From assembly GCA_037127315.1 (NCBI GenBank), contig JBBBDQ010001124.1, positions 2,678,501-2,742,500 of the forward strand: DNA of 64,000 nucleotides, written 5' to 3'. The notes below the pieces were generated by a model. That model ran no database searches. It was not told where the DNA came from and saw only the letters and a list, made by a program, of their open reading frames with translations. This stretch comes from Ascarosepion bandense. Its lineage: Eukaryota; Mollusca; Cephalopoda; Sepiida; Sepiidae. Positions 1-9,839 of the stretch are shown here, in pieces. A program made the position numbers and the translations under genes. Numbering within the stretch: the stretch's first letter is position 1; each line of letters begins with the position of its first letter.

Positions 1-55
1 GCCAGAAACCACATCCTAAACAGGGAACAAGGGATGAGCCTCTTCACCTGTTCAA
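1..55 (-). mobile_element. Partial unit of multimeric retroposon (family M)
   Basis: Reads on the minus strand as the part of the family M unit with AACAGGTGAAGAGGCTCATC followed by the CCTGTTTAGGATG block. The same block occurs at 6.0-6.4, 22.55-23.2, 30.2-30.55 and 63.9-64.0 kb. It is cut by the window edge, so unit number and 3' tail are unknown. The LINE relic that follows is in the opposite orientation. Confidence 0.8.
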
Positions 56-59
56 TTGA

Positions 60-1185
60 AATAAATATATCAAATTCATAGCTGCATCTAATGCTAGGAC
101 GGTTGGGTCTCTGTGTCAAGCCAGAAAGTTTTTCTTGTCAAAATCCTTCTTATCTAAACTTATTTATAAATGGAACTGTGTCAGTGTGTGTATGTGTGTC
201 TGTTTGTCTATGTCTGTGTGTGTCCGTTACCTATAGACTCCGAAACAGCTGAACCGATTTTCTTGAAAATTTACACAGTTGTACTATAAGCGTCTGCAAG
301 TGTTCTTAGCTAGGTTTTGTGTTGAGGTACCCCCAATAAATATCAAAAATCAATAATCGAAAAAATCAGGTTATAGAATGAGTGGTCCAATTTGAATCAA
401 ATTTGATACACTCATAGACAAAGACATAAGGAAAGATATTCAGAAGTTTCAAGATTGCAGTTCTTACAATAGTGCATAAAATCGATAATATATATATATA
501 AAAGGCAAGATGTTTGTGTGTGTGTCTGTTTATCTGTCTGCATGTCCTTTATACAAATCCAAAATTTTTATCTGATTCTCACCAAACTTCACACAAATAT
601 TCTTTAGGCTGAGTCTGAGGTCCAGGAGCATGGATTAGTTTTAAAGCTTTCATTACACCTATATAAATCTACCATTCATCCATGCATTGAATATTGCTGC
701 CATACCTGGTTGGATGCGCCTTCTATTCATCTTGAGGTTCTCGACAAAATCCAAAGAAGGATCTGATTTGTAATTGGTCCTGACTTGGCATATTGACTTC
801 ACTTACTTTCTCACTGACATGACATGGCTTCCCTCTGTCTTTTCTACAAATATTTTCATAACAACTGCTCTGATGATTTTTTTTTCATCTAGGTTTCACT
901 CTTTTACAGTTGGATTAGTTAAATGTAAATACCACTTCTACTCCAACAGTTTCTTTTCTCACACTTCCCACTGAGAAACTCCTTTCTGTTTACTTGCTTC
1001 CCTGATAGCTACTATCTACAAAAATTTAAATGCAACAATGACTGCCATCTTCTATCTTCCCAAATCCCATTCATCTTTTATCCTTTCTTCAATATCCTCT
1101 GTACCCAGTCTTTTCTTTCACTGCAATCCCTGCACACTAGCAGTAGTCCAACCTTGCTTGAGGTGAAATAATTAAAAAAAATACA
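60..1185 (+). mobile_element. CR1/jockey-like LINE 3' end, split by a Helitron
   Basis: Decayed C-terminal end of a non-LTR retrotransposon ORF2 plus its 3' UTR. Conceptual translation in shifting frames gives VGSLCQARKFF before the Helitron at 153-658, then IYKSTIHPCIEYCCHTWL, LDKIQRRI and GPDLA after it. The same protein tail is seen in six other copies here. The 3' end carries the family tail (cttgcttgaggtgaaataatt then A-run, about 1153-1185). It is 5' truncated, with stops and frameshifts, so it is non-functional. The exact clade (CR1, jockey or relative) is inferred from the C-terminal style only. Confidence 0.8.
153..658 (+). mobile_element. Non-autonomous Helitron, copy H1 (3' end lost)
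   Basis: Starts TCTAAACTTATTTATAAATG directly after a host A, then carries the family body (CCGTTACCTATAGACTCCGAA, AACCGATTTTCTTGAAAATT, a TA run, then the short-type middle). The body stops at CATTACACC, so the terminal GC hairpin and CTAG are missing. LINE sequence resumes at once with CACCTATATAAATC. The shared ACACC at the junction suggests a microhomology deletion of the last 30 or so bases after insertion. No coding capacity. Confidence 0.88.
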
Positions 1186-1994
1186 ACCCTATAATACAAC
1201 CAATTACCTAAAGTGAAAACATTATTAACTAATAAGGCGCCTGAATAGGACCTTTCTTGACAAACCTTGATTTTGAGCCTGCCAGGTTCAGGATAATAAA
1301 TATCAAATAAAAAGAACTGAGAAGAAGTCTCATCCTTTCAATTATTTTCCTTTATTCAGAAAAACAGAAAAATGTAGCCTGCTTACCTAAATATAAATAA
1401 GGTCATTGGCAGATTAAAATGATTATTTATTCACACTTTGTCAAGAGTGGATAGTCAGGTAGATGTGATCAAGCATATTAATTAACATTTTTAGCTGAAA
1501 GCAAGAAGAATGTTAGACTCCAAAAATGCCACATGGTTGACCAAAAACTCCATGCAAAAAGCAAAAACTAAAAACTGGCAATTTGTTCTTTTGAAACTAC
1601 TTTCAATCAGATACAAACTAAGCTTTCTTTGAAGATACATTGCTGCTACAATTATTCTTCATTTGGCCCTCCTCATTTGATAACAGATGTTTCATTTCTA
1701 TGATTCACCTGTTACACACCTGAAAAGTCAGAACATTAACTAAAACATATGAACTTTTGCTGTATCCCTCTATCAAATTCATTTATCCCTCTATCAAGTT
1801 CATTTATTATAATTTTATCAACTAATGTATGATCCTCTCTCACTTGAAAATTTTCTTTTTCTAACTTTATTTATTTATTAGACATTTAAAAGAATATTTT
1901 GAGTAAGCCTTTATACCCTTCTTCTCTTTTTACATAAATTAATTGTGAATAAACAAATTTTTGTTCAATTTTACACCATGTAAGAGTTCTTCAT
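1186..1994. other. AT-rich interval, nothing recognised
   Basis: No gene, RNA or repeat family recognised. The only local structure is a short imperfect duplication of CCCTCTATCAAATTCATTTA around 1765-1806. Confidence 0.5.
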
Positions 1995-2296
1995 TGTGGT
2001 GCAGTGGATATCATCTCGGAATGACAAATCGGGGTGCCGAGTTTGAATTCCAGTTGAATTCCTTGCATTCACTTACGCACAAATACCCTTGGGAAAGGTA
2101 TTAATCCATCTCTTCTCTCCAATTATGGGTTAAATAATAGGACAGATTGGGTTATATAGCCTTGGCTGGCAATCAGTCTACCGCAGAAAGCAATGGCAAC
2201 CTACTGCGGGATAATCTTCTGCCCAGTCAGTCATGTCTCTTTTGAGACACGATCGCCCAAAGCGTATATCACATATGGCACTTAACTGATTGAATG
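1995..2296 (+). mobile_element. tRNA-like SINE, family A, copy A1
   Basis: Begins TGTGGTGCAGTGGATATC, which fits a pol III A box (TGGTGCAGTGG). A B-box-like GAGTTTGAATTCCAG follows about 45 bases later. The conserved body includes GGGAAAGGTATTAATCC, TACCGCAGAAAGCAATGGC and the hairpin region around CATGTCTC/GAGACACG, ending in GCACTTAACTGATTGAATGA. Non-coding. A minus-strand copy at 48.1 kb shows the family can extend further 5' than this copy. Confidence 0.88.
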
Positions 2297-2762
2297 AACA
2301 AAATAATTTTTCTTTTCCAATATGAGAAAATCACCATAACACATAAACTGCTGAGTTCTTGCTAACTTCTTTGTCCACCTTGCTATTCAGACCAGCATGC
2401 TCATCTTGGTTGATATATTTCCAGCACTCTAGCTGTTGTATCCTTGGGCCTTTTTCAGGTGTAATTCCTCATATTCGGTCTCTTTTTTGGAATGTTAAAC
2501 TAAATTCTTTATTTGATGTTATTGTAGCATGCAGTCTACCTCAGATCTGTGGTTTACCATATTGTTGTATGCTGTCTAACTAAGCATTTCAAATCATGAG
2601 TCTTCCCATGAGACATTAGTCAAATTAGATTGAAATGAACAAAAAAAATATAAGACACCATAAATAACAAGATGCTTACCAAAGTTGATTTGTTTATTGC
2701 CTTTTTACAATATGGACAGTTTACAAGCTTTAATATTTTAAACACTTTTTACTGAATTTAAA
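2297..2762. other. AT-rich interval, nothing recognised
   Basis: No family recognised. A 74-codon open frame at 2359-2583 has no recognisable motif and is not called as a gene. Confidence 0.45.
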
Positions 2763-2796
2763 TCTAATCTAATCTAAATTTATTTATAAATGGAAC

Positions 2797-2840
<44 letters not shown>

Positions 2841-3453
2841 CCGTTACCTATAGACTCCGAAACGGCTGAACCGATTTTCTTGAAAGTTTACACAGTTGTA
2901 TTATAAGCATCTGTGAGTGTTCTTAGCTAGGTTTTGTGTCAAGGTACCCCCGATAAATATCGAAAATCAATAATCAAAAAAATCAGGTTATAGAAGGAGT
3001 GGTCTGATTTTAATCAAATTTGATACACTCATAGACAAAGACATAAGAAATGATATTCAGAAGTTTCGAGGTTGTTTGTGTGTGTGTCTGTTTATCTGCC
3101 TGTATGTCTGTATTTTTTTCAACCCTTTTATTTTAGTTTTTGCTTCGGGTTTGGCTCTAAATAGGTATAATTGTAGTTCTTAGTCTCAGCCATGATACCA
3201 TTTACTCAGAGGACTTATTTATCCTTCAAAATTCAGTTTATGACAAAAAAAAATTTATTTGATATTAATATCAGGAAATCAAAATTTGACTTACATCCAT
3301 TCGTTTTTCTTTCAGTCTACGGTTTCGCTTTAACTGGAAACAACTATTGCTTTTTAGTCTTTCGTGCCAATGTCCAAAGAGTCTGAGCTCCAGGACCATG
3401 GATTAGTTTTAAAGCTTTCATTACACGTGAGCAATGCCGGGCTATACTACTAG
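2763..3453 (+). mobile_element. Non-autonomous Helitron, copy H2 (long type)
   Basis: The 5' end has tandem TCTAA motifs (TCTAATCTAATCTAAATTT) before the family body, with a (GT)n run at about 2801-2837. It carries the long-type middle with the CAGCCATGATACCATTTACT block, and ends with a GC hairpin (gtgagcaatgccgggc), then CTACTAG. A 64-codon frame (3192-3386) lies in the middle. Its phase depends on an A-run whose length differs between copies, so I do not treat it as a gene. Confidence 0.88.
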
Positions 3454-3576
3454 ACTTTTACTAAATCTTTTTTTAGAAATAGCTATAAACAGTTTTACCT
3501 TGTATTAAATTTTAATTCCTTAAATCAATTTTGAAAGAGAGAATGTGCACTGCATAAAAAGCAATGGGGAAGATCA

Positions 3577-3996
3577 CATACTACAATAGAAACATTATTG
3601 AAGATTTCCTACTACAATATGTTTTGTTTGTTTATTTAGTGGAATATCAACTTCTTATGGGTTGTCGAATGCTGAAATTTAATTTTCTTGGGAGCATTGG
3701 TAATTTCACTTATAAAAAATATATTGCTGGTAATTTTTTTTACTATGAAATATATTACTGGCATTTTTACTATAAAATGTTTTATATTTTCATAGTGTTT
3801 TCATCCCAGTTTGTGGGTTAACTATTTGCTCATTAGTGGGGCCCTAACAAGTGCTACCTCTCCTTGTCAGGACGGACCTGGGAACAACAGCAATTAAAAA
3901 GTAGTTCCATGCTCTTCAAAATTTCCCAATCAGAGGCCTTCCTGCCGGATATAGTTTATCGTCATATGCAGAATGGCATACTACAATAGAAATATT
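3577..3996 (-). mobile_element. Retroposon family B, copy B1, with 20-bp target duplications
   Basis: A 380-bp element at 3597-3976 lies between CATACTACAATAGAAACATT (3577-3596) and a copy with one mismatch (3977-3996), the mark of target-primed retrotransposition. Read on the minus strand, the 5' part is GC-richer (GGCAGGAAGGCCTCTGAT, GTTAGGGCCCCAC). The 3' part is AT-rich with ACCAGCAATATATTT and ends near ATAAACAAACAAAAC. Copies at 13.6 and 36.2 kb share the same order. No protein seen; it may be a SINE or a LINE 3' fragment. Confidence 0.75.
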
Positions 3997-4062
3997 GTGG
4001 TAAACTGCATATTGCATTAACACTATTCTTTCAGCATGTTTCCCTGCTTGGAAGATATCTTA

Positions 4063-4733
4063 TTAGGTTGTCCCAAAAGTTCGTAAACACTTGCAAAAAA
4101 TTGAAATTTTACTCACAAAAACAACAAAAATTATTGCTCAAAATAAAGACCATTATTTTCCAAGACTTTCTGCCATCGATCTGCAAGCTTTCGGATCTGG
4201 TCAAAGTACCATTCAGCCAGCTTCGAATCAAAGAATTCTTGATACGCTTCCTCGACTTCATCAAACGAGTCAAATCGGCAGCCCTTTAAAAGGTGTTGCA
4301 TTGAGCAAAAAATGCCGTAATCTGATGGAGCACAGTCAGGACTGTAGGCTGGATGTGGCAGAATCTCAACGCCGTCCAGCTCTTCAAACTTGTCTTTGGT
4401 CTTCCTGGCGGTGTATGGCTTGGCATTGTCCTGCTGCATCAAAGCGCGCTTTCAGTTGATCAGAGCCGGGTACTTTTGCTTCAACTTTTCATAGACCCGT
4501 TCAAGTTGCTGACAGTAAAGTTCAGCACTGATGGCACGACCATTCAGAACCAACTCAAAATACACGATTCCTTCAAAGTTCTACCAAACACACAACATCA
4601 CTTTCTTGCCGAGTCGATCTTGTTTTGGAACAGACGGTGTCTCTTGCTCTTTCTGAACCCATCGCTTGTCTTGATTGTGCTGGACCAGATAGACCCATTT
4701 CGCAAGTGTTTACGAACTTTTGGAACAACCTAA
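4063..4733 (-). mobile_element. Deleted mariner-type DNA transposon, copy 1
   Basis: Terminal inverted repeats TTAGGTTGTCCCAAAAGTTC (4063 on) and its near-exact inverse ending at 4733, flanked by TA on both sides (4061-4062, 4734-4735). This is the mariner signature. At 671 bp it is about half the usual length of the family; the N-terminal DNA-binding half of the transposase is gone. The copy at 12581-13289 shares both ends and the same right-hand breakpoint. Confidence 0.95.
4131..4700 (-). pseudogene. mariner transposase, C-terminal catalytic half, broken
   Basis: The minus-strand frame 4442-4131 encodes QQDNAKPYTARKTKDKFEEL then LPHPAYSPDCAPSDY and ends WQKVLENNGLYFEQ, the conserved end of mariner transposases. 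Upstream, in frame but after stops, are VYEKLKQKYPALIN and ISAELYCQQL. The second and third catalytic aspartates (QQD and PSD) are present, by my count with 35 residues between them; 34 is usual for mariner. The first catalytic Asp region and the helix-turn-helix are missing, so it is inactive. Confidence 0.92.
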
Positions 4734-4735
4734 TA

Positions 4736-5981
4736 TATCAGTTAAGCTACTTCTATAGATTGAATAAAGGGATCTGGTCAAAATTATGAGAAAGCTATCA
4801 TGTACAATCACAGACAAATGAAGAAAATTGGAGAATATATTAACTAAGATGTTAGTCCAAATAGAAAATCATAGAAGACATCATATCAAAAGTTCAAATG
4901 TAAGTATCGTTCTGATATTTATTGTTAGAAACCAGTTTGGATTATTTGTAAAATCTTGTTTATATATGAACTTGGCTTTATTAAAGCAGAATTTTTTGTA
5001 CATCTTGAAAGGACAGAAAATTGTGGAGAGCCATGAAGAGATATGTTACATAGAAGTACCATTTACAGAGAAGTTTAAGAAATGAGTACCTATCACCTGG
5101 CCTTGAATTGAAAGTTTCAACTGGTTGGTGTTATACGAGACACTCAAACATCACCTTTGTAAACCACTTTTGTATATTTTGTATATAAATAATAAGACAT
5201 TTAAAAGTTGGTTTAAATCTTAGCTGTCAGTTTTATGCTGCTGGTCTATAAACAAATAGAATCCTTGAACTTATATTTTAACTAAGAAATAAATAAAACA
5301 ATTCTTGTTTTATTTGTTATATTTGTTTTCTCTGATATTTTTTTTTTATTATACTTTATTGTTCTTTAAATTTTTTGTCTTGAAAAGGTACAAACTTGCT
5401 GAATTGGAGGCCACAGAAGAAAAGATCAAGAATCGTGCATGAACATCTGCTTTCTGGCTGTAATGAGTGTGTATTTCACACCTGAGTCAGTGGTAGACTT
5501 TATAAGCTAAAGTAAAATGTCAACATTTCAAATGCTAATTTTCAAGGCAGTATGCAGCCCTGCTTCCAAGCCCCCAAGCTGTGTAACATAATCTTTTAAT
5601 CTACATTTCCTTCTTTTGATTTAGTCAGATACTAAACTAATCTTAGTAAATATCAACATGATCTTAAGATGTAGAAAAATAAACTGTTTTCATTTTTCTT
5701 CCATGTCTTTAATAAAAATCTTCTTGTGCCATTTCTTGTGGTTGAGGCAGTTGTATTTTTCATATTGATACCAGTAGTTGGTGTTCAAACCCAGAAAAAA
5801 ATTCAGGATTTTGAGTGTTGGTTTTCAAAATAGGCAAGCCCTTCTCACTTGAAGGTTTACTACATCACAACCTTCTAATACCCGTCTCCTAGTTGTGTAA
5901 TAGAATGAGTTATTAAATATATTTAAAAATCTAAACAAATACTATAATCCGAAATTCTTTCAGTACATTTAAATATACACA
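4736..5981. other. AT-rich interval, nothing recognised
   Basis: No family recognised. An 85-codon frame at 4828-5085 and shorter ones show no motif. AATAAA-like strings occur but have no gene to attach to. Confidence 0.45.
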
Positions 5982-6431
5982 TTTTTTTTTTTTAATCATA
6001 TCAACCCAAGCAAGGCGGTAACGCCACTGAAGCGCAGGGGGCTACGTAGGAATGAAAAGATTGGAAAAGAGAAAGCCGGAGACCACATCCTAAACAGGGA
6101 ACAAGGGATGAGCCTCTTCACCTGTTCAATAGACATGGGTGGAGTGTGAACCGGGCGATAATTTAGTCTATCTACTCCAATTGAAAAAAAAAGAAAAGAG
6201 TGAAAAGATTGGAAAAGAGAAAGCTGGAAACCACATCCTAAACAAAGAACAAGGGATGAGCCTCTTCACCTGTTCAATAGATGTGGGTGGATTGTGAACC
6301 AGGCGATAGTTTAGTCTATCTACTCCAATTGAAAAAAAAAAAAAAAGAGTGAAAAGATTGGAAAAGAGAAAGCCGGAAACCACATCCTAAACACGGAACA
6401 AGAGATGAGCCTCTTCACCTGTTCAATAGAC
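5982..6431 (-). mobile_element. Multimeric retroposon family M, three units
   Basis: On the minus strand it ends in the tail GCCTTGCTTGGGTTGATATG plus an A-run (5982-5993 on plus). That tail is preceded by three head-to-tail units starting near 6358, 6209 and 6061 (spacing 149 and 148 bp). Units are separated by an A-rich stretch next to CCAATTG. The innermost 5' unit breaks into a (TA)n run at about 6432-6457. No pol III promoter is certain; each unit has a B-box-like GGTTCACACTCC. Confidence 0.85.
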
Positions 6432-6457
6432 ATATATATATATATATATATATATAA
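6432..6457. repeat. (TA)n microsatellite
   Basis: Pure TA run at the broken 5' end of the family M element; about 26 bp. Confidence 0.95.
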
Positions 6458-6603
6458 AGGGAGCTGCAAAATGAATATAAATATTATATTAGTATTATCA
6501 GCATTATAAGAGTGGTTCTAGGATTAATTTAACACTTCATATAATTCATTAAAATCATTTTTAATATTTTTTATTTTCATAATTTTTATTTATTTATTTT
6601 TAA

Positions 6604-7440
6604 AATCATTTCACCCTAAACAAAGCAGGACTGACACTGGTGTACAGTGGGTTACAGTGAGAGAAAAAACAAGGTACAGAGGATGTCAAAGACTGGATAA
6701 GATAAGGATGGGAATCAATAAGAGAGAAGATGGCAATTGAGGTTGTATTCAAACTTTTGTAGATTGCTTGCTTCCCTGGTCGTTACAAACAGAAGAGAGT
6801 TACACAAACTGGAAATATGAGAAAAGAAACTTTTAGAGTAGAAGAGATGGCTACATTTAACTGTTTTGATGGTAACAGAGTGAGACCTTGAGATCAATCT
6901 AGTACCATGTGTAAAAAAAAAAACAAGAAAAATAGCTTATCATAGCAGTTACCAGAAAATATTTGCAGAAAAGCCACATCACATCAGTAAGAAAGTGACT
7001 GAAGGTGGGCTGCCAAGTCAGGATTGATTATATCCATCATTTATCTGTTACACCCAGATGGTGCATAGGGCAGCAACTTTTTGTTGCTGTTTCTGTAACA
7101 AACTGTTTTTTATGAGGCAGGGTTGTTAGTCCTGCACCCAACCCCCAAACCTGGAGGACCGGTGGACCATTCTTGGTCCTTACATTTACAGCACCTGGTA
7201 TTCCCAAATGGTCATCCATTTAAGTACTGACCAGGCTCAATGTTGCTTAACTTCGGTGATCGGATGGGAACCAGTGTATTGAACATGATATAGCCATAGA
7301 CATTGATTATATTGCAGAAACTCTTTTGGATTTTGTTGAAAATCTCAATATGAATAGCAAGAGCACCTGACCAGATATGGCAGCAAGGGTGAATGGTAGG
7401 TTTATAAATGTGTAAAATGGATCCTGAAAAGAAAAACATA
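6604..7440 (-). mobile_element. CR1-like LINE 3' end, interrupted by a 5S-derived SINE
   Basis: On the minus strand the frames read ILHIYKPTIHPCCHIWSGAL (about 7420-7360), then after the insertion at 7034-7301 PDLAA, then SHSVTIKTVKCSHLFYSKSF and LQKFEYNLNCHLLSY (about 6900-6715), ending near 6604 in the family tail with GTGAAATGATTT. Same protein order as the other copies here. 5' truncated and frameshifted. Confidence 0.82.
7034..7301 (-). mobile_element. 5S rRNA-derived SINE with 11-bp target duplication
   Basis: Flanked by perfect ATTGATTATAT at 7023-7033 and 7302-7312. On the minus strand the first 110 or so bases (7301 to about 7190) match metazoan 5S rRNA: GAACCGG-type region as ACTGGTTCCCATCCGATCAC, GAAGTTAAGCAACATTGAGC, CTGGTCAGTACTTAAATG and GGGAATACCAGGTGCTGTAA. 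The remaining 155 bp is an unrelated body (GGTCCACCGGTCCTCCAGGT, CAGGACTAACAACCCTGCC) ending TGTAACAGATAAATGATGG. The 5S internal promoter (A, IE and C boxes) would drive pol III transcription. This fits the 5S-SINE (SINE3) class. Confidence 0.88.
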
Positions 7441-7620
7441 TAGATTTATTTTCATTTTTTAATAAATAATAATAATAAATGTTTTAAAGGTAAAGAGGTA
7501 ATTTAACAATGGCTGGTAATTTAACAGATGAGTAATGCAAATGGATTTTGAAAGTGTATTATTATGTTTGTATAATCAATACAATATGTTTTGTTCACAG
7601 ATTTTGTTTTTCATAACTGT

Positions 7621-7953
7621 ATACCTACTTTTGCATTGTGGTACAGTGGATATCGGCTCAAAACGAGAAACCGGGGAGCCGAGTTCGAATTCCAGTCGAA
7701 TCCATTGTATTCACTTACACGCAAATACCCTTGGGAAAGGTATTAATCCGTCTCTTCCTCCCAGTTATGGGTTAAATAACAGGACAGATTGGGTTCTATA
7801 GCCTTGGTCGGCAACCAGTCTACCGCAGAAAGCAATGGCAACCTACTGCGGGATAATCTTCTGCCCAGTTAGTCATGTCTCTTTCGAGACATGATCGCCC
7901 AAGCGTGTATCACGTATGGCACTTACCTGACTGACTGATACCTACTTTTGCAT
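7621..7953 (+). mobile_element. tRNA-like SINE family A, copy A2, with 16-bp target duplication
   Basis: Perfect 16-bp duplications ATACCTACTTTTGCAT at 7621-7636 and 7938-7953 bound a 301-bp insert (7637-7937). It begins TGTGGTACAGTGGATATCGG and ends ACTTACCTGACTGACTG. A box TGGTACAGTGG; B box GAGTTCGAATTCC. The body has a perfect stem CATGTCTC-tttc-GAGACATG. The 3' end is a short CTGA repeat, not poly(A). Confidence 0.95.
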
Positions 7954-8136
7954 CACCCTCGATGGTGAAAATTTTAACATGAAATTGTTAATATCAATTT
8001 TACTGAAAAATCATCAATTTGCAAAATAAAATGTGGTAGTTTAGCAAGAAGGAAAAATAACAGATAAGGTATTAAGGGGCTAAATTTGTGGACAATGGAT
8101 TACAAGCTCAGAAGGAAAAGGCCAGATGGAGAGATG

Positions 8137-8140
<4 letters not shown>

Positions 8141-8189
<49 letters not shown>
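8141..8189. repeat. (TA)n microsatellite
   Basis: About 49 bp of TA. The 86-codon frame running through it (IYIYIY) is an artefact. Confidence 0.95.
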
Positions 8190-8190
<1 letters not shown>

Positions 8191-8217
8191 ATAATTCTGG
8201 GGAAAAAATGGCTGGGA

Positions 8218-8728
8218 GGTAAATCCCAAAGAATCTTATTAATATTAAATATTAACGCTGATCCAGCCAGAGAGCTCAATGTAATTAAATTTATTTATTT
8301 ACAGAGCCAATATTTATTACAGATTATTGCTACCAGAACATGTTAGACTTGGCACGTGAATGACAGTAACAAAAAGAGATACAAAAAAATAAATTAGAAA
8401 TAAAATAAAAATAAAGAAGAAATAGATCAGACTAAATTATGGCTTTTCAATATGGTCATGAATAATGTTAATACCAAAATGAACTGGTTAAACATAAGAT
8501 AAAAATTAAAATGATAGAACTACAAGAAATATAGGTTTAAGAAAGGGAAATTACTATATAATTTAATTATACAGCTAATAAGAAGGAACAAAACAAATAT
8601 TTTAACTATGTATATATATTTAAATCAATAACGAAAATGTCATGTAGGTAAAATCCCAAAACAGATCTTATTAATATTAAGCTCATTAATTTTTAAAATG
8701 ATCCTGGTAGAGAGCTCTATGTAAATAG
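8218..8728. repeat. Imperfect direct repeat, about 80 bp, 430 bp apart
   Basis: 8218-8286 and 8647-8728 share GGTAAATCCCAAA, then ATCTTATTAATATTAA, then GATCC-G-AGAGAGCTC-ATGTAA. They could be two copies of a short dispersed repeat or ends of an unrecognised element. Nothing coding between. Confidence 0.6.
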
Positions 8729-9600
8729 TATCTGAGAGAGAGTGTGATACAATCTAAGATTTCAAACATCCCTTTCCCAAAGATTTTTTGGGAAATGAAA
8801 GAAGAAGGACTAAACCTCATAGTATATTGGAAAATGATAGATTCAGCCCACACACCTCCAAAACCTTTATGACAGATGTACTCTATGTTTAGTTGAAAAA
8901 AGTAAAAGAATAAAGTATCCTAAACAAAATCTACTTTTAAATAAACATAAGGAATTCATAAGCAAATGCTGCCACAAATCTAAATTTTTAGTTTGAAATT
9001 TTTAAATTATAATATAAAAACCCTTGTAAATAAAATCCAAAATTAATCTATGTCTGATAGAAGCTTTCCTTCCCTCTTCCTAATCACTAGAGTATTAATT
9101 AAAATGACCATATAGATTTAACTTTTTAACCCTTACATTTTCCAAGGTCATGATTTTAGATAGCAACTAAATACAAATTCTAAGTTTATTTTCCCAATCC
9201 CAAATACTTTCCCTACCTAAATTTTCATTTTAAACTTTTTCCAGCATGTTTTAGTGTTTCATTCATATCAATAATCAATATATTGATATTATGAGATAAC
9301 TTGAGAGAATCTATGGTCTACTACAATTATCTATAACCTTCAAATTTCCTATAACAATCCTTCTTTATTAGGTAACTTCCTTTCTATTTTGTGTATCCAT
9401 ATTTTCTTTATAAATATTTTTTTTGTATATATATATATATATATATATATATTACACTCTCACACTCTGATTGAGCACTCTGGAAGAATGGGTGTCTTTG
9501 AAAAACAGTAGCTACTCTGGCATGTACACATCACTCATTCACTAATGAATTAGAGCACACTGGCTATTGGGTGTGTATAATGACAATATACATGCTAAAA
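8729..9600. other. AT-rich interval with a (TA)n run
   Basis: No family recognised up to about 9420. A TA run at about 9424-9452 leads into ACACTCTCACACTCTGATTG. An inverse-related sequence occurs near 10850-10870, so the SINE below probably belongs to a longer repeat. Confidence 0.45.
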
Positions 9601-9798
9601 GTCTTCCTTCCTCTACCGTGCGCCCATGGCCCAGAGGTAGAACCGCCAACTGATGCTAATTCGGTCAGGTTTCAATCCTGGGTAAAAAGCAATCAGAGTC
9701 TAACCGTACTGATGAGCTGTGATACAGCGAAACAGATCTGTCTGCGGATGACTATATATATATATATATATATATATGGATGTATATATATATATGTA
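9601..9798 (+). mobile_element. tRNA-like SINE family C, copy C1
   Basis: GGCCCAGAGGTAGAACC fits an A box and GGTTTCAATCCTGG fits a B box, about 45 bases apart. A unique body follows (GTACTGATGAGCTGTGATAC, AGCGAAACAGATCTGTCTGC), then GATGACTATATATA running into (TA)n as a tail. The two other copies at 10.55 and 10.87 kb are on the minus strand with the same TA-tail arrangement. Confidence 0.8.
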
Positions 9799-9839
9799 TG
9801 TGCACATATTATTTATTGAAATCCTCTTTTAGACCACCT

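Noticed and set aside
143..260. Reading the repeated GTGTGTGTC...CCGTTACCTATAGACTCCGAA blocks as a SINE promoter
   Set aside because: The block lies at a constant position inside elements with TC...CTAG ends and a 3' hairpin, so it is Helitron body; no A/B-box pair was found.
3192..3386. A conserved 61-64 codon frame inside long-type Helitrons (also 31141-31326 and 61435-61680)
   Set aside because: Conserved DNA but not conserved frame: the A-run in the middle is 9 bases in H2 and H6 but 8 in H8 and shorter in H13, H13 has a stop at codon 4, and H10 and H11 lack the phase. Best seen as conserved non-coding sequence.
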